DNA of 64,000 nucleotides from JANNBN01 sp031430595 (lineage in GTDB: Bacteria; Actinomycetota; Acidimicrobiia; Acidimicrobiales; JANYDT01): NCBI GenBank assembly GCA_031430595.1, contig JANPBU010000033.1:1-64000 (forward strand). The letters are read 5' to 3'. The position numbers were made by a program, and so were the translations under genes. The notes beneath the pieces are model-generated. The model saw only the letters and a list, made by a program, of their open reading frames with translations. It was not told the origin of the DNA and ran no database searches. Below, in pieces: positions 1-9,508 of this stretch; position 1 is the stretch's first letter; each line of letters opens with the position of its first letter.

Positions 1-140
1 GAGCGAGTTCGTGACGTCTCACGGGCTGGTAGCAACACCCCCCAGGCCATCAAACGACAGGGGAAAAAAGCCATCCCAACCCGATCCGACAATCACCAGG
101 CAACCTACCAAAACACCCGGCAAAAACAAGGTAAGGGGGC
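1..140. other. Left edge, no gene start seen
   Basis: The plus-strand frames here are short tails that stop before or just after base 140 and could be the end of a gene lying to the left. No hydrophobic signal peptide is encoded on the plus strand in front of the RHS gene. The stretch just before the RHS start is purine-rich (AAGGTAAGGGGG), but it ends one base before the TTG at 141, which is too close for a normal ribosome binding site. Confidence 0.3.
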
Positions 141-3100
141 TTGACGGCTGAGGCAACGCCTGGGAAGGAACCCGATTTTTCATATCTGAAGAAACTTGAT
201 GGCGGATCTGCGCGTGTTGAGCCTGCGTCGCCGGTGGCAGTCGGAGGATCGTTCGAGCAGTCGCCCCGTGCCCTCGATCGGCGTCCGTCGTTGAATGACA
301 ACGAGCCACGGCCGGCGTGGGCGTCGGGTTTGCAAAAACCCGACGGGTCTATTGGTGAACGTGTTGACTTAGTTCGAGAGGCTCGTAACAAGGATTTGCC
401 CAAGTCGTCGGTCGCGCCCAAGGGTGCCAAGATTGGTGAGCGGCCAATCGATCGTACGCGTGCTGATGTGTTGACGCCTGCCGTCTCGACGGCATACAAG
501 TTGCCCGGTGCCGGATCGAAACGACAAACAGAAACCCGCTCGGGCAACGGCCCTCAAAGCGTGCTTGATCAGAAGGTAGGCCCTGTCACTGATGACCGTG
601 CGGTTTCCGATGACGATCTGTCGGTTGAGATCGAAGAACTTCGAACTGAGTCATCGAAGGTGTACCAAAACCCTGATGGCACTCGTACGGTGACGTTGTA
701 TCCGGCGCCGATAAACAAAAGCGTGAATGGTAAATGGGAACTGCTGGACCCAACCGCCACTGCGGTGGCTGACGGGTTTGACGCCGATGGTGGTTCGTTC
801 ACGTCACAGTTCCGCCCCAGTGGTTCGAAGAGCGCAATGGTGAGTCTCAAGTTGGCTGACGGTCGAATGATCTCGTATTCGATGGATGGAGCAAAACCAA
901 CAAAACCTGAAGCACGTGGCAGCCGAGTTGTTTGGAAGAACGTCGATACGCAGGTCGATTTTCAGGTTGAGCAGCTCGTTGGTGAAATCAAGGCCGCAGT
1001 GATTTTACATGCCCAACGGGCAGCCGGATCGTTCACTTTTTCTGTCGTGTTGCCTTCCGATGTGTCGATCCGGGCAACGAAGGAGGGCGGGGCCGAACTC
1101 GTTGGTAAAGATGCAAAGTTGTTGGGTTCAATTCCGGCGCCGATTGCGTTTGATGCCAACGGAAAGCCTGGTCAGATGACCATGCTTATCGGCACTTCCA
1201 CAAGCCCGGGTGCACCGGTAAAGCTTACCTTGGCCGTTGCCCCAGAGTTTTTAGCCACAGCCACCTACCCCGTACAGCTTGATCCGAGTTTGGCCATTGG
1301 TGGCGGGTATCTTGGCGGACAAAATGTTGGGGTTCATGATGCGATGATCATGTCGTCACCCTCGGGGCCGGGTGGAAATACCGGTTCGAATGCTGGTGTT
1401 GCCGTGTATCGAAACGGGTGGTGGCAGAGTGTCATCGCAGTTGGGTCTTGGGATTTTGGGGCGCCGTATTATCGCCAAATTTCTCGTGGTTTGTTTAAGT
1501 GGGATCTTCCGGCCGGGCTTGAGAATCAGGAGATTACGGCGGCTGTGTTTGCGCCGTACATCACGAATGGTTCAACGCAGAATCAGGGCACGTTGTTGGT
1601 GCAGCCCGTGACAAGCCCGTGGAACGAGGCCATTGTTGGGTGGACGTCTCAGCCGGCGGTCGATCCAACGCTTCGTATGACGAAAGGGATCGGTACTGAA
1701 GGGTGGGGTAGTAGCCAGGTTGATGTGTTGCCATGGGTGCGTCGTTGGCAAGCCGACCCGACGAACCCGGCGAACAACAACGGTTTTATGGTCAAGGTGA
1801 TTGATGCTGTCGGTGCTGAGACGTTGACGGCTGGTGTCGCGGAAATTGAGGCCTCTGAGACTAACGGTGCAACGTATGCAGCATTACTATCGATCACGTA
1901 CGACCCCGGTACGGGGGTGCTTCCTGCTGCAGCTGTGCAGACCTACCCCGTTTCGGTGGCCGACCCGGCGGGCCGAGCGAAGCGGGTTGATTCGTTGACC
2001 CCAACGTTGACGGTGAACCCAGTTGCTGGTGCGAACGTACAGTATTTCTTCAAGGTCGGCTCTTCGCCAACCCTTGATGGCACCTTGTATACCTCGGGCT
2101 GGATCAGCGGAACCAGCCACACGATTGCGCCAAATGTGTTGCGTGTGGGTCAAGTGTATTGGTGGAAGGTATTCACGCGGTTCTCAAATCAAGGCGGCTG
2201 GCGAGAATCTGTTGCCTGCACGAACTCTGCGATCGCCCCGAATAGTGGTTGCCCGGGCCGATTCCAGGTGAATCCAATACTGGCTGATGATGGGATCGGT
2301 GCCTCTGATTCGCACGCTGGTGCCACTGTTAATCTGCGTACTGGCAATGTGACGGTTGGAGTCGGGTCAAAGAGCGTTGGCAGCATGAGTGGTTCGGTTG
2401 GGTTTGGGTTTACGTACAATTCTCAGCAACCCTCAAACTATGGTCTGCGCGCTGAGTACTTTCTAGGTTCGGCATCATTTGAAGTTCAGCCGGGTGAAAA
2501 ACCGGTGATGGTTCGCACCGAACCGCAGATGAACTTCGTTGGGTCGGGCTCACCTGGTGGTGAGGTGCCAGGTGAGAATTTTCGGGTGCGTTGGACAGGA
2601 AAGATGCGGGTGCCTCAGACCGGGAACTACACGTTCTCAGCTGCGTCTGATGATTTTATTCGGGTTCGAATTGGTACGACTGATGTGGTGTGGTTTGGGC
2701 TTGGTAATTCGACGGGTTCACCCATTCCTCTAACAAATACTCAGCTGTACGACTTTTATGGGGCATCGCTTAATTTTGGAGGCCCGTATACGACCGTTCT
2801 GTATTACTCGTTGAATGGTTCGGCACCCCAGGTGGTTCCTGCTGACTGGTTCTTTACTGGTGCCGAGGTTGTTCCGCCGGGTTGGACGATGACTGGTGCT
2901 GCTGGTGTTGCGTATAGCGGGTTGAAGATTGAGGCTGGCGAAGCAATCCTGTACGACAGTTCCGGCAATGCCCATGCATTCCCATCGGTTGACCAAAATA
3001 CGTACTCATCACCTCCAGGTGAAGAAGGTTTGGTTCTGGCACGTAACACTGATGGTACGTACACGTTGCATGCCGACGAAACAACTATTTTGTTCAATGC

Positions 3101-6100
3101 TGATGGAACGATTAAGTCGGTTCGTACGGCACAAGACCTGCTGCAGCCGTCGACTTTGCGTTACGAGTACGGCGGGAATCCGAGCCGGTTGTGGGCGGTT
3201 GTTGACCCGGTTTCAGGAAAGAAAGTGCAGTTACAATACGGTGGTGATCCGAACCCGAATGCGGGTGGTGGTTGCGGTACAAGCCCTCACTCGGGGGCCG
3301 CTGCGCCAATCGGCCAAATATGTAGGGTGAATTGGTGGGATGGCACGGAGACGTGGGTCCACTATTACGCTAACAGTCAGTTACATATGGTGGTGAACCC
3401 CGGCAGTGAATTCACTTCATTCGAGTACGACGGTAATGGGCGAATGGCGACCATCTGGAATACGTATACCAACGACCAGTGGATCTCTCAAACTGGCAGC
3501 TACGGCAGCGCATTTAACAAGACGTATATTTCATACTCCGGCGCAGGTGTGGCATCGAGGGCTGCGACGGTCACATCACCGAAGCCGTCGGCTAGCGGCA
3601 GCGAAATAGTGCACACGTACTACTACAACAGCCCAACAAATTCGACGATGACGGCTACGGGTATTGCTGGCAATGCGCTCATAGTGAACTTCGATAGCGA
3701 CGGACGTAAGGATTGGGTCCGTGATGCGGCAGGGTTGCAGACAAACTTTACGTGGGATGCGGCAGCAACTGCTCGGGGTAAAGATAGGTTGGTTGCCGTG
3801 ACTGACCCCGGCGGTCGTAAAGCAACAACGGTGTACGACAATTTGGGCCGACCGACTGACGGTTATGGCCCGGCACCGCAGGCAATGTTTGGGGCTGATC
3901 AGCGACCGACCGCTGCGAATGCCAGCAGTGTTCCCCATTCGTCAACAACCTATGACGGCGGGTACCAAGGGTTGGCGGTGTCGTATTGGAACGACCCAAA
4001 CGACAACGTGCACCATACCGGGGCACCGGTGAAGATTGGGCTAGAGACGGGTACCGGTGGCGAGTTTTACCGGGTGTGGGGACCTGGCTCCCCGGCTGCC
4101 GGCGTGAATGCTGATAACTGGTCGGGTCGATACACCGGGTCTATTGCGTTCCCTCAAAACGGCACGTATCGGTTGTGGGTAGTGCAAGATAACGGTATGA
4201 GGGTCTGGATCGATGATCAACTGGTGATCGATTCGTATGCGCAAATACTTGGTCAGTCAAATCCTGTTGACTACACCAACGTTGATGGGCCTGGTGCCCT
4301 TCACCGTATTCGTATAGATCACTATGAACTTAACGCCGATGCTCAAATGGGTCTCTTTGTTATTCCGCCTGGTGGGTCTGGGCAGTGGGTTCCTTCGTCA
4401 TGGTTGTCGCCGTCGTACGACCTTGTGACATCGTCGGTTACCGATGATTCAACGCAAGGTTCGCCTGCGTCACGGGTAGACACCGCATATGGTGGCGAGC
4501 CGTGGTTGCGACTACCGCAGAGTACGACAGTGAACCCTGGTGGTCTAGCGCTCGCTACCACGTACACGTACGATGCTGGGAATCGGAATCGGCTTGCTGC
4601 TCGAACGTTGCCAGGCGGAACCGTTTGGAACTACGAGTACTGGCCAGATTCCGGGGCAAGCCCGGGTATCTGTAGCCAATCAACCGCCGATCAAATGGGT
4701 CGCCTGAGAATAAAACGTCATCCGGGGTCGAACGGGGCAGCACGTCTGGTTGAAGAGTTTGCTTACGATCTGGCTGGCCGACCTCTTCTTAGCCGTCAGT
4801 ATCCTGGTTCAGGGGCCAACCCGATAGATACCTGTTTGACCCTCGATGTGCGGGGCCGGCCAACTCAAAAGACGACGCCCGGTATCGACACGGTAAATAT
4901 TGACTACATGTACTTGAACAATGCAACGTCGATTGTTTCGAAGGCTGCGGGCATCATCGATTCGTACCAGGCGAGCGACTGGATGGGCCGAAGTACGTAT
5001 TACAGCGATAAGTGGGACACGGCGAACTCGTATAGCTACGCGCCCGCTGGTCAAACAAGTGAAGCGAATTACGCGACGAACCGTGGCGCGGGGCAGTACA
5101 AACAAACGTGGGGCTATTTGGGTGATGGTCGCCTGAGCACCGTTTCGTACACACCAAACGGCGGCGTTGCTCGGACGTTGGCGACTGTTGGCTACCAGGG
5201 CGACGGTGATCTTGATGCTGTGACCTACGGAAACGGAACCAAACTCACCGTTACCTACGATGCGCTTGACCGCCAAAATAAGAAGACGTATACGACAGCG
5301 GCCAACAGCTTGATTGCTTCCGATGAAGCCACATATTCGCAGTCGAACCGAATTGTTGATCAGAAGGTTGATGGTAACGATGCCAACACCATCGGTAACA
5401 ATTTCCAGTACGACGGAGCTGGCCGACTACTGAAAGCCTTTGCTGCGCCGGGTAATACGTTCGATTACGAATTCTCATCGACCCCGTCATGTGGTGCGGC
5501 CGGAGCCGGTCGAAACTCAAACCGAACCAGGGTGCTGTTCAACGGAAGTGCGAGAGATACGTTCTGTACGAACGATCAAGACCAGACGTACTCAGCGACC
5601 GGTGGTTCTCAGCCGTTCACTTACGACTCGTATGGGCGCATGACATCTGGCCTTGGGTCAACCTACGGTTACGACAATGCCAACCGCCATGTTTCGACCA
5701 TTTCGACGATAACGGCTCCGCCACCGCCACCTGGCCCTACGACGACAACAACGGTGGCTGGCCCGACGACCACGGTTGCTGGTGCAACGACTACGACTGT
5801 CCCTTCGGGTGGTGCGGGTGTGTCGGTGTTTGGTGAAGGGTTTGTGGGTGGTTGGTCGGTGACGGGTTCGTATCAGGTTGCGTCTGGTGGTAATCCTGGG
5901 ATTATGTTGTCTCGTCCTTCGACTCCTGCGTATGAGGGTGTTGGTGGTGGAAGGTCTTCGCCGCCGGTGGGTGCGTTTACGACGTTGTCGTTTGATGTGA
6001 AGTCGTCGGTGCCGGTTGCGCTTGGTATTTATGCGCCGGTTGGTGGTACTCAGCCGCTTGTGAGGCAGGTTCCTGCGTCTGTGTCTTGGACGAGGTTTAC

Positions 6101-7895
6101 GTGTTCGTTCCCGGCGTGGCAGGTGTCGTGGGCGTGGATGAATTTTTCGTTGTACGCGGTGGGCGCGGCTGGTTCTGTTTCTGTCGACAATATTGAGACT
6201 GGTTACGGTACGCAGGCGGTTGATACGTGTCAGGCTGGCGGACCGACCGGCGGTGGTTCCGGCCCTACCACAACGGTGGCTGGTCCTACGACGACAGTGG
6301 CTGGCCCTACGACGACGACGATTGCTGCTGCTTCGGGTACAGCAGTGTTTGGTGAGGGGTTTGTGGGTGGTTGGTCTACGTCGTCGTCTTATCAGGTTGC
6401 GTCTGGTGGTAATCCTGGGGTTATGTTGTCTCGTCCTTCGACTCCTGCGTATGAGGGTGTTGGTGGTGGGCGGTCTTCGCCGCCGGTGGGTGCGTTTACG
6501 ACGTTGTCGTTTGATGTGAAGTCGTCGGTGCCGGTTGCGCTTGGTATTTATGCGCCGGTTGGTGGTACTCAGCCGCTTGTTCGTCAGGTTCCTGCGTCTG
6601 TGTCTTGGACGCGTTATACGTGTTCGTTTCCGGCGTGGCAGGTGTCGTGGGCGTGGATGAATTTTTCGTTGTATGCGGTTGGCGCTGCCGGGTCTGTCTC
6701 GATTGACAATATTGAGACTGGTTACGGTACGCAGGCGGTTGATACGTGTCAGGCTGGCGGACCAGGCGGCGGCGGACCACCAACCACGACAACGACGGTT
6801 GCGGGACCGACGACAACGGTGGCGGGTCCCACGACCACGGTTGCTGGTCCAACGACGACTGTTCCGGTTGTTCCATCGACAGTGTCTACGACGTTTTCCT
6901 ACGATTCGGGTGATCGGCGTGTGAAGCGTGTTTCGACGGGTGATACGACTACTTATTATTCGTTCAGCGGTGGTGGTGATTCTCCGTCGGTGACGATGAC
7001 GGGTGGGCCGGGTGCGTTTGTGGTGTCCGATTATTTGATTGGTCTACCGGGTGGTGTGACGTTTAATCGTCAGATGGTCCCGTCGTTGAATGTTCGTTGG
7101 TCGTTGTCGAGTATTCATGGTGACTTGTTGGCCGTGGTTTCTGATGTTGGTGTGAAGCAGGGGTTCACGTACAGGTGGGATCCTGATGGGATGCCGATTG
7201 CGGGTACCGCCCAGCCTGATTTGACGACCGGGAAGTTTGAGAATGGTTGGTTGGGTCAGCACCAACGCATGACCGACACAACCGACTCATCGAATCCAAT
7301 CGTGGAGATGGGTGCCCGCGTGTATTTACCGAGGATTGACAGGTTCACGTCACCTGACCCTGTCGAAGGTGGTGTCGGCGATAGTGATTACCTGTACCCA
7401 CCCGACCCGGTAAACCGTTTCGATTTAACTGGTCGATCAGTTACTGGGTTCTGTGTCACAACGGGCCTGTTCATTTTCTTTGGCCTCTCGGGCACGTCTT
7501 GTTCAGTGGAGGACGAACATGGCAACCTTGCCGATATTTTTGTACTTGGAGGCGGTGCCGGGTTGGACGCAGGGCTTGGCGCAGGCGCTTTCTACTCGAA
7601 TGCGGATACTCTGTTTGAACTGTCAGGATGGTCGACGTGCGGCTCAGGTAGTGCTTTTGGAGGAACGGTCGAGGGTTGTGGCTTTGGCACAGTTACTGAC
7701 CCACTTTTCTCAATATTCGGCGGTGGCGCTGTTGGTGTTCCCGCCGGCTTCAGAGTCGGGGGGCATGCAGTCGTTGCATATACGTGGGTGCGACTTTTAG
7801 TTGCGGTTGACGTTCCGACTACGACCGACGTTCCGCGTCGACGAAGCGTCACTCCAGTGACCACTGTTGGTTTTGTTTTCGAGGACTGGTTTTAG
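141..7895 (+). CDS. Giant RHS/YD-repeat protein with PA14 domains and variable C-terminal tip
   Basis: A 2,584-residue polymorphic-toxin-like RHS protein. Visible blocks are a charged N-terminal region (1-180), a DNRLRE-like region starting after YPVQLDPSL (about 375-600), a PA14 domain (about 768-915), YD repeats, a second PA14 domain (about 1278-1417), more YD repeats (about 1440-1880), two near-identical domains of about 140 residues (about 1897-2037 and 2070-2210) set in PTTTVAG linkers, and the RHS core (about 2248-2433, ending near YPPDPVNRFDLTGRS). After the core comes a unique tip of about 150 residues, rich in glycine. In this family the core encapsulates or presents the tip, which often kills neighbouring cells; toxicity of this tip is inference. 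The only available start is TTG 141 and no signal peptide is visible, so the true N-terminus may be damaged or misplaced. The stop overlaps the next gene region at 7895. Confidence 0.85.
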   Translation: MTAEATPGKEPDFSYLKKLDGGSARVEPASPVAVGGSFEQSPRALDRRPSLNDNEPRPAWASGLQKPDGSIGERVDLVREARNKDLPKSSVAPKGAKIGERPIDRTRADVLTPAVSTAYKLPGAGSKRQTETRSGNGPQSVLDQKVGPVTDDRAVSDDDLSVEIEELRTESSKVYQNPDGTRTVTLYPAPINKSVNGKWELLDPTATAVADGFDADGGSFTSQFRPSGSKSAMVSLKLADGRMISYSMDGAKPTKPEARGSRVVWKNVDTQVDFQVEQLVGEIKAAVILHAQRAAGSFTFSVVLPSDVSIRATKEGGAELVGKDAKLLGSIPAPIAFDANGKPGQMTMLIGTSTSPGAPVKLTLAVAPEFLATATYPVQLDPSLAIGGGYLGGQNVGVHDAMIMSSPSGPGGNTGSNAGVAVYRNGWWQSVIAVGSWDFGAPYYRQISRGLFKWDLPAGLENQEITAAVFAPYITNGSTQNQGTLLVQPVTSPWNEAIVGWTSQPAVDPTLRMTKGIGTEGWGSSQVDVLPWVRRWQADPTNPANNNGFMVKVIDAVGAETLTAGVAEIEASETNGATYAALLSITYDPGTGVLPAAAVQTYPVSVADPAGRAKRVDSLTPTLTVNPVAGANVQYFFKVGSSPTLDGTLYTSGWISGTSHTIAPNVLRVGQVYWWKVFTRFSNQGGWRESVACTNSAIAPNSGCPGRFQVNPILADDGIGASDSHAGATVNLRTGNVTVGVGSKSVGSMSGSVGFGFTYNSQQPSNYGLRAEYFLGSASFEVQPGEKPVMVRTEPQMNFVGSGSPGGEVPGENFRVRWTGKMRVPQTGNYTFSAASDDFIRVRIGTTDVVWFGLGNSTGSPIPLTNTQLYDFYGASLNFGGPYTTVLYYSLNGSAPQVVPADWFFTGAEVVPPGWTMTGAAGVAYSGLKIEAGEAILYDSSGNAHAFPSVDQNTYSSPPGEEGLVLARNTDGTYTLHADETTILFNADGTIKSVRTAQDLLQPSTLRYEYGGNPSRLWAVVDPVSGKKVQLQYGGDPNPNAGGGCGTSPHSGAAAPIGQICRVNWWDGTETWVHYYANSQLHMVVNPGSEFTSFEYDGNGRMATIWNTYTNDQWISQTGSYGSAFNKTYISYSGAGVASRAATVTSPKPSASGSEIVHTYYYNSPTNSTMTATGIAGNALIVNFDSDGRKDWVRDAAGLQTNFTWDAAATARGKDRLVAVTDPGGRKATTVYDNLGRPTDGYGPAPQAMFGADQRPTAANASSVPHSSTTYDGGYQGLAVSYWNDPNDNVHHTGAPVKIGLETGTGGEFYRVWGPGSPAAGVNADNWSGRYTGSIAFPQNGTYRLWVVQDNGMRVWIDDQLVIDSYAQILGQSNPVDYTNVDGPGALHRIRIDHYELNADAQMGLFVIPPGGSGQWVPSSWLSPSYDLVTSSVTDDSTQGSPASRVDTAYGGEPWLRLPQSTTVNPGGLALATTYTYDAGNRNRLAARTLPGGTVWNYEYWPDSGASPGICSQSTADQMGRLRIKRHPGSNGAARLVEEFAYDLAGRPLLSRQYPGSGANPIDTCLTLDVRGRPTQKTTPGIDTVNIDYMYLNNATSIVSKAAGIIDSYQASDWMGRSTYYSDKWDTANSYSYAPAGQTSEANYATNRGAGQYKQTWGYLGDGRLSTVSYTPNGGVARTLATVGYQGDGDLDAVTYGNGTKLTVTYDALDRQNKKTYTTAANSLIASDEATYSQSNRIVDQKVDGNDANTIGNNFQYDGAGRLLKAFAAPGNTFDYEFSSTPSCGAAGAGRNSNRTRVLFNGSARDTFCTNDQDQTYSATGGSQPFTYDSYGRMTSGLGSTYGYDNANRHVSTISTITAPPPPPGPTTTTTVAGPTTTVAGATTTTVPSGGAGVSVFGEGFVGGWSVTGSYQVASGGNPGIMLSRPSTPAYEGVGGGRSSPPVGAFTTLSFDVKSSVPVALGIYAPVGGTQPLVRQVPASVSWTRFTCSFPAWQVSWAWMNFSLYAVGAAGSVSVDNIETGYGTQAVDTCQAGGPTGGGSGPTTTVAGPTTTVAGPTTTTIAAASGTAVFGEGFVGGWSTSSSYQVASGGNPGVMLSRPSTPAYEGVGGGRSSPPVGAFTTLSFDVKSSVPVALGIYAPVGGTQPLVRQVPASVSWTRYTCSFPAWQVSWAWMNFSLYAVGAAGSVSIDNIETGYGTQAVDTCQAGGPGGGGPPTTTTTVAGPTTTVAGPTTTVAGPTTTVPVVPSTVSTTFSYDSGDRRVKRVSTGDTTTYYSFSGGGDSPSVTMTGGPGAFVVSDYLIGLPGGVTFNRQMVPSLNVRWSLSSIHGDLLAVVSDVGVKQGFTYRWDPDGMPIAGTAQPDLTTGKFENGWLGQHQRMTDTTDSSNPIVEMGARVYLPRIDRFTSPDPVEGGVGDSDYLYPPDPVNRFDLTGRSVTGFCVTTGLFIFFGLSGTSCSVEDEHGNLADIFVLGGGAGLDAGLGAGAFYSNADTLFELSGWSTCGSGSAFGGTVEGCGFGTVTDPLFSIFGGGAVGVPAGFRVGGHAVVAYTWVRLLVAVDVPTTTDVPRRRSVTPVTTVGFVFEDWF
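5829..6769 (+). repeat. 519-bp tandem duplication inside the RHS gene
   Basis: Two almost identical DNA segments start at 5829 and 6348, a period of 519 bases (173 codons), so the reading frame is kept. Each encodes a Gly/Ser-rich beta-type domain beginning FGEGFVGGW and ending with DTCQAGGP, followed by Thr-rich linkers built from TTTVAG units. A few synonymous and conservative differences separate the copies. The domain looks like a carbohydrate-binding or adhesion module, which is inference. Confidence 0.85.
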
Positions 7896-7909
7896 TGGGA
7901 AGTCCTCTT

Positions 7910-8380
7910 ATGCGTGAGTTTGTGGCCTGGGAAGGCTCGGCTGTTAAAGTTCCAAGATTCCGTTTGTTGGATGCTCCGAAATTTGTTTCTGGTGTTATTG
8001 GGCTGGCAGTTGGCCTTTTCTTCGCGCTGGTCACGTTTCCTGTTGGCCTTTTCCTTCCTCCCTTTTGGATCGGGTTTTATTTTCTTTTTGTTTGGCCGTT
8101 CGTAGAACCTGTTCTTTTGTCGCATTCGACTTACTTGGTGACGAAGGACAGTTTGCTTATTATTCGTGACTGGCCCTTTAAGTCTGTTCGGTCAAGACCT
8201 CGCAGTTTGTCACGAAGTTTCGACTTGAAACTCAATCGGAACGGCTCTAAGACATTGGTTTTTGAAAGGGCGTTCCCACCGGTTGAGCAGCTGAGGTATT
8301 TTCATCGTCGGCCGTTTGCCTTCGAGTATCTTCGGTTACAGGATGTTGAAGATGCCATGAAGGCGGTACTTCGTGATTGA
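7910..8380 (+). CDS. PH-like membrane protein, copy 1 (candidate immunity protein)
   Basis: About 156 residues. A short N-terminal segment (MREFVAWEG) is followed by two hydrophobic segments (about 20-65), then a hydrophilic beta-rich part with YLVTKDSLLII and SKTLVFE, as in bacterial PH-domain membrane proteins of the form WEG, two membrane helices, PH fold. A GTG at 7895 overlapping the RHS stop is in frame, but the paralogue at 10613 begins at the ATG equivalent to 7910, and GGGAAG lies seven bases upstream, so 7910 is preferred. Position directly after an RHS tip is where immunity genes normally sit. That role is inference; no biochemical activity can be read. Confidence 0.6.
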   Translation: MREFVAWEGSAVKVPRFRLLDAPKFVSGVIGLAVGLFFALVTFPVGLFLPPFWIGFYFLFVWPFVEPVLLSHSTYLVTKDSLLIIRDWPFKSVRSRPRSLSRSFDLKLNRNGSKTLVFERAFPPVEQLRYFHRRPFAFEYLRLQDVEDAMKAVLRD

Positions 8381-8407
8381 TTTTAAACCCGGATACATGC
8401 CTGCCCG

Positions 8408-9020
8408 GGTCCGACGACGATCGCGGCGACTACGACGACGACTGTTCCGGTTGTTCCGTCTACAGTGTTGACGGCGTTTTTGTATGATTCGGGTGATCGC
8501 AGGGTGAAGCGTGTTTCGTCTGGTGATTCGACTACTTATTATTCGTACAGCGGTGGTGGTGATTCGCCGTCGGTGACGATGACGGGTGGGCCTGGTGCGT
8601 TTGTGGTGTCTGATTATTTGATTGGGTTACCGGGTGGTGTGACGTTTAATCGTCAGATGGTCCCGTTGCTGAATGTTCGGTGGTCGTTGTCGAGTATTCA
8701 TGGTGACCTGTTGGCGGTGGTTTCTGATGTTGGTGTGAAGCAGGGGTCTACGTACCGGTGGGATCCTGATGGGATGCCTGTTGTGGGCACGTCTCAGCCT
8801 GATTTGACGACTGGCCGGTTTGAGAATGGTTGGTTGGGTGAGCAGCAGCGGATGACGGACACGTCTGATGCCAGCAATCCGATTGTGGAGATGGGTGCCC
8901 GCGTGTATTTGCCGAGGCTTGGGAGGTTCACAACCCCTGACCCTGTTGAAGGTGGTGTCGGCGACAGTGATTACATCTACCCACCCGACCCCATAAACGG
9001 CTCCGACCTTTCTGGCCGTC
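8408..9020 (+). repeat. Second copy of the RHS linker/core DNA (homologous to about 6830-7440)
   Basis: The DNA from the Thr-rich linker through the core is closely similar to the corresponding stretch of the full-length gene and diverges abruptly at the end of the core. It is a direct repeat of about 0.6 kb, with about 1.6 kb from one copy to the next. It would allow deletion or exchange of the tip by homologous recombination. Confidence 0.75.
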
Positions 9021-9508
9021 ACCATGATGGTCAAGGTTGTTATTACATTCCCTGTTCTAATTATCCCAATGGCGTATCGGACGCGCCGGATGACCCCTGC
9101 TCAGAGAATAATGGCGCCGGAAATCCGAGCATGTGCAACAACCCCAGTATTGAGCCATGGAACATGACTGTCGAAAACTGGGGTGATTTGATGTTTGGGA
9201 TTGTTCTAAATCTCTTCTTGGGAGGTGCGTCGTCTGTGGCATGCACGGCGCCGGCTTTCGTTGGCTGCGCATGGGTGGCGGCCGGCCTTTCATACGGAAT
9301 TTCTGCTTTAGCGGAGTGCTCTCGGACTGGTTCTTGCCGGTCGGAGGTCGATATCAAAAGTGTGGTGGTCGGTGTCTTGGTTGAAAGATTCGGAACAGGT
9401 GGACCGGTTATCCAGTCTGCTGAAAGTTCCGTTCAATTGACAGTGATTGGGGTTACGGGTGCGTTACGGGGCGTTAATAGAGCTCGCAGAATGGTGTCTG
9501 GACGATGA
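8465..9508 (+). CDS. Displaced RHS core plus alternative C-terminal tip, no N-terminus
   Basis: The reading frame is open from 8387 and encodes the Thr-rich linker from about 8408, then an RHS core nearly identical to residues about 2248-2433 of the protein at 141-7895, ending near YPPDPINGSDLSGR. After about 9020 the sequence is unrelated to the first tip and encodes a new tip of about 165 residues with a hydrophobic, Cys-containing middle. The only starts are the weak GTG 8465 or TTG 8468 inside the core, so it is probably silent as a protein of its own. This is the layout of an orphan rhs tip that can replace the main tip by recombination through the shared core; use of that route here is inference. 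The last bases overlap the next gene (ATGA at 9505). Confidence 0.7.
   Translation: MLTAFLYDSGDRRVKRVSSGDSTTYYSYSGGGDSPSVTMTGGPGAFVVSDYLIGLPGGVTFNRQMVPLLNVRWSLSSIHGDLLAVVSDVGVKQGSTYRWDPDGMPVVGTSQPDLTTGRFENGWLGEQQRMTDTSDASNPIVEMGARVYLPRLGRFTTPDPVEGGVGDSDYIYPPDPINGSDLSGRHHDGQGCYYIPCSNYPNGVSDAPDDPCSENNGAGNPSMCNNPSIEPWNMTVENWGDLMFGIVLNLFLGGASSVACTAPAFVGCAWVAAGLSYGISALAECSRTGSCRSEVDIKSVVVGVLVERFGTGGPVIQSAESSVQLTVIGVTGALRGVNRARRMVSGR

Noticed and set aside
19..309. Minus-strand frame with a hydrophobic stretch at the left edge
   Set aside because: It overlaps the start of the RHS gene on the other strand and lacks an RBS; the hydrophobic stretch reflects the base composition of the opposite strand.
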